A stretch of DNA of 64,000 nt from positions 1 to 64,000 of IMG/VR virus record IMGVR_UViG_3300005530_000025. One strand, 5' to 3'. The notes under the pieces are model-generated. The model ran no database searches, was not told the origin of the DNA, and saw nothing but the letters and a program-made list of their open reading frames with translations. Of this stretch, positions 63,943-64,000 are shown one piece after another. Made by a program: the position numbers and the translations under genes. Origin of the DNA: a virus. Positions within the stretch are counted from its first letter, which is position 1, and every line of letters starts with the position of its first letter.

Positions 63943-64000
63943 ATGGCAGCTCCGATCCTGGACACCAGCAAGGACGCATGGCGCGAGTGCGACCCCCGCA
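63943..64000 (+). CDS. Start of a gene cut by the window edge
   Basis: ATG with GGGAGG seven bases upstream; the first 19 codons read M-A-A-P-I-L-D-T-S-K-D-A-W-R-E-C. It is the first gene after a strong promoter. No family can be assigned from this fragment. Confidence 0.55.
   Translation, partial: MAAPILDTSKDAWRECDPR

Overview
The window reads as part of the genome of a large, tailed, high-GC actinobacteriophage; the host is probably Streptomyces or a relative. Evidence: nearly every base is used in short, tightly packed genes with ATGA or GTGA overlaps; there is a head module (portal, prohead protease, decoration protein and major capsid protein candidates) and an adhesin module; one cluster holds 38 recognisable tRNA genes; and several small proteins belong to actinobacterial families (a BldC-like regulator, DUF397, DUF6085). 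Terminase, tape measure, DNA polymerase and lysis enzymes are not in the window, so this is one part of a larger genome. Identifications come from reading motifs; no database search was run.

Layout. (a) 1-9100, minus strand: adhesin and tail-tip genes, namely an Ala-rich 20-residue-repeat protein cut by the left edge, a beta-helix tail spike, a secreted lectin-like protein, and a 767-residue protein with repeated modules. (b) 9150-17000, minus strand: the tRNA array. It covers all 20 amino acids and has an initiator-like tRNA-Met, a DUF397 gene, and two tiny ORFs on the opposite strand. Fourteen of the 38 tRNAs have C instead of the near-universal U at position 33. At least four places carry a 3' tRNA half directly upstream of a 5' half whose acceptor and anticodon stems pair with it, as in circularly permuted tRNA genes. 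(c) 17171-21441: a BldC-like protein, a candidate replication origin at 18050-18520 (ten GTGCAC palindromes, an imperfect 80-bp inverted repeat and an AT-rich tract), and a vWA-domain gene. (d) 21549-45250, minus strand: the head module. It includes a 1316-residue protease-scaffold fusion with inserted domains and a 1602-residue protein with a SWIM finger and a GNAT-like segment. Rightward islands interrupt it: a second Ala-repeat protein at 29010 and genes at 38197-41376 that end in a collagen-like secreted protein. (e) 45327-64000: early or accessory genes in alternating blocks. They include a PP-loop PAPS-reductase-like enzyme, a deoxyribosyltransferase-like protein, a papain-like peptidase candidate, a NADAR protein, a cytosine-C5 methyltransferase and many small zinc-binding or membrane proteins.

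Regulation. Most transcription units appear to start from one promoter family: a TTGNNC-like -35, a 17-nt spacer filled by a conserved AGCAAGAAA-N-CCTG element in either orientation, and a TAANGT-like -10. In several cases the start codon lies 6-7 nt after the -10, implying leaderless mRNA. In others the promoter is followed by a shared leader (GCAAGGGACGACGA) with a normal ribosome-binding site. The same element sits inside the tRNA array and upstream of both leftward and rightward early genes, so it may be the phage's common control site.
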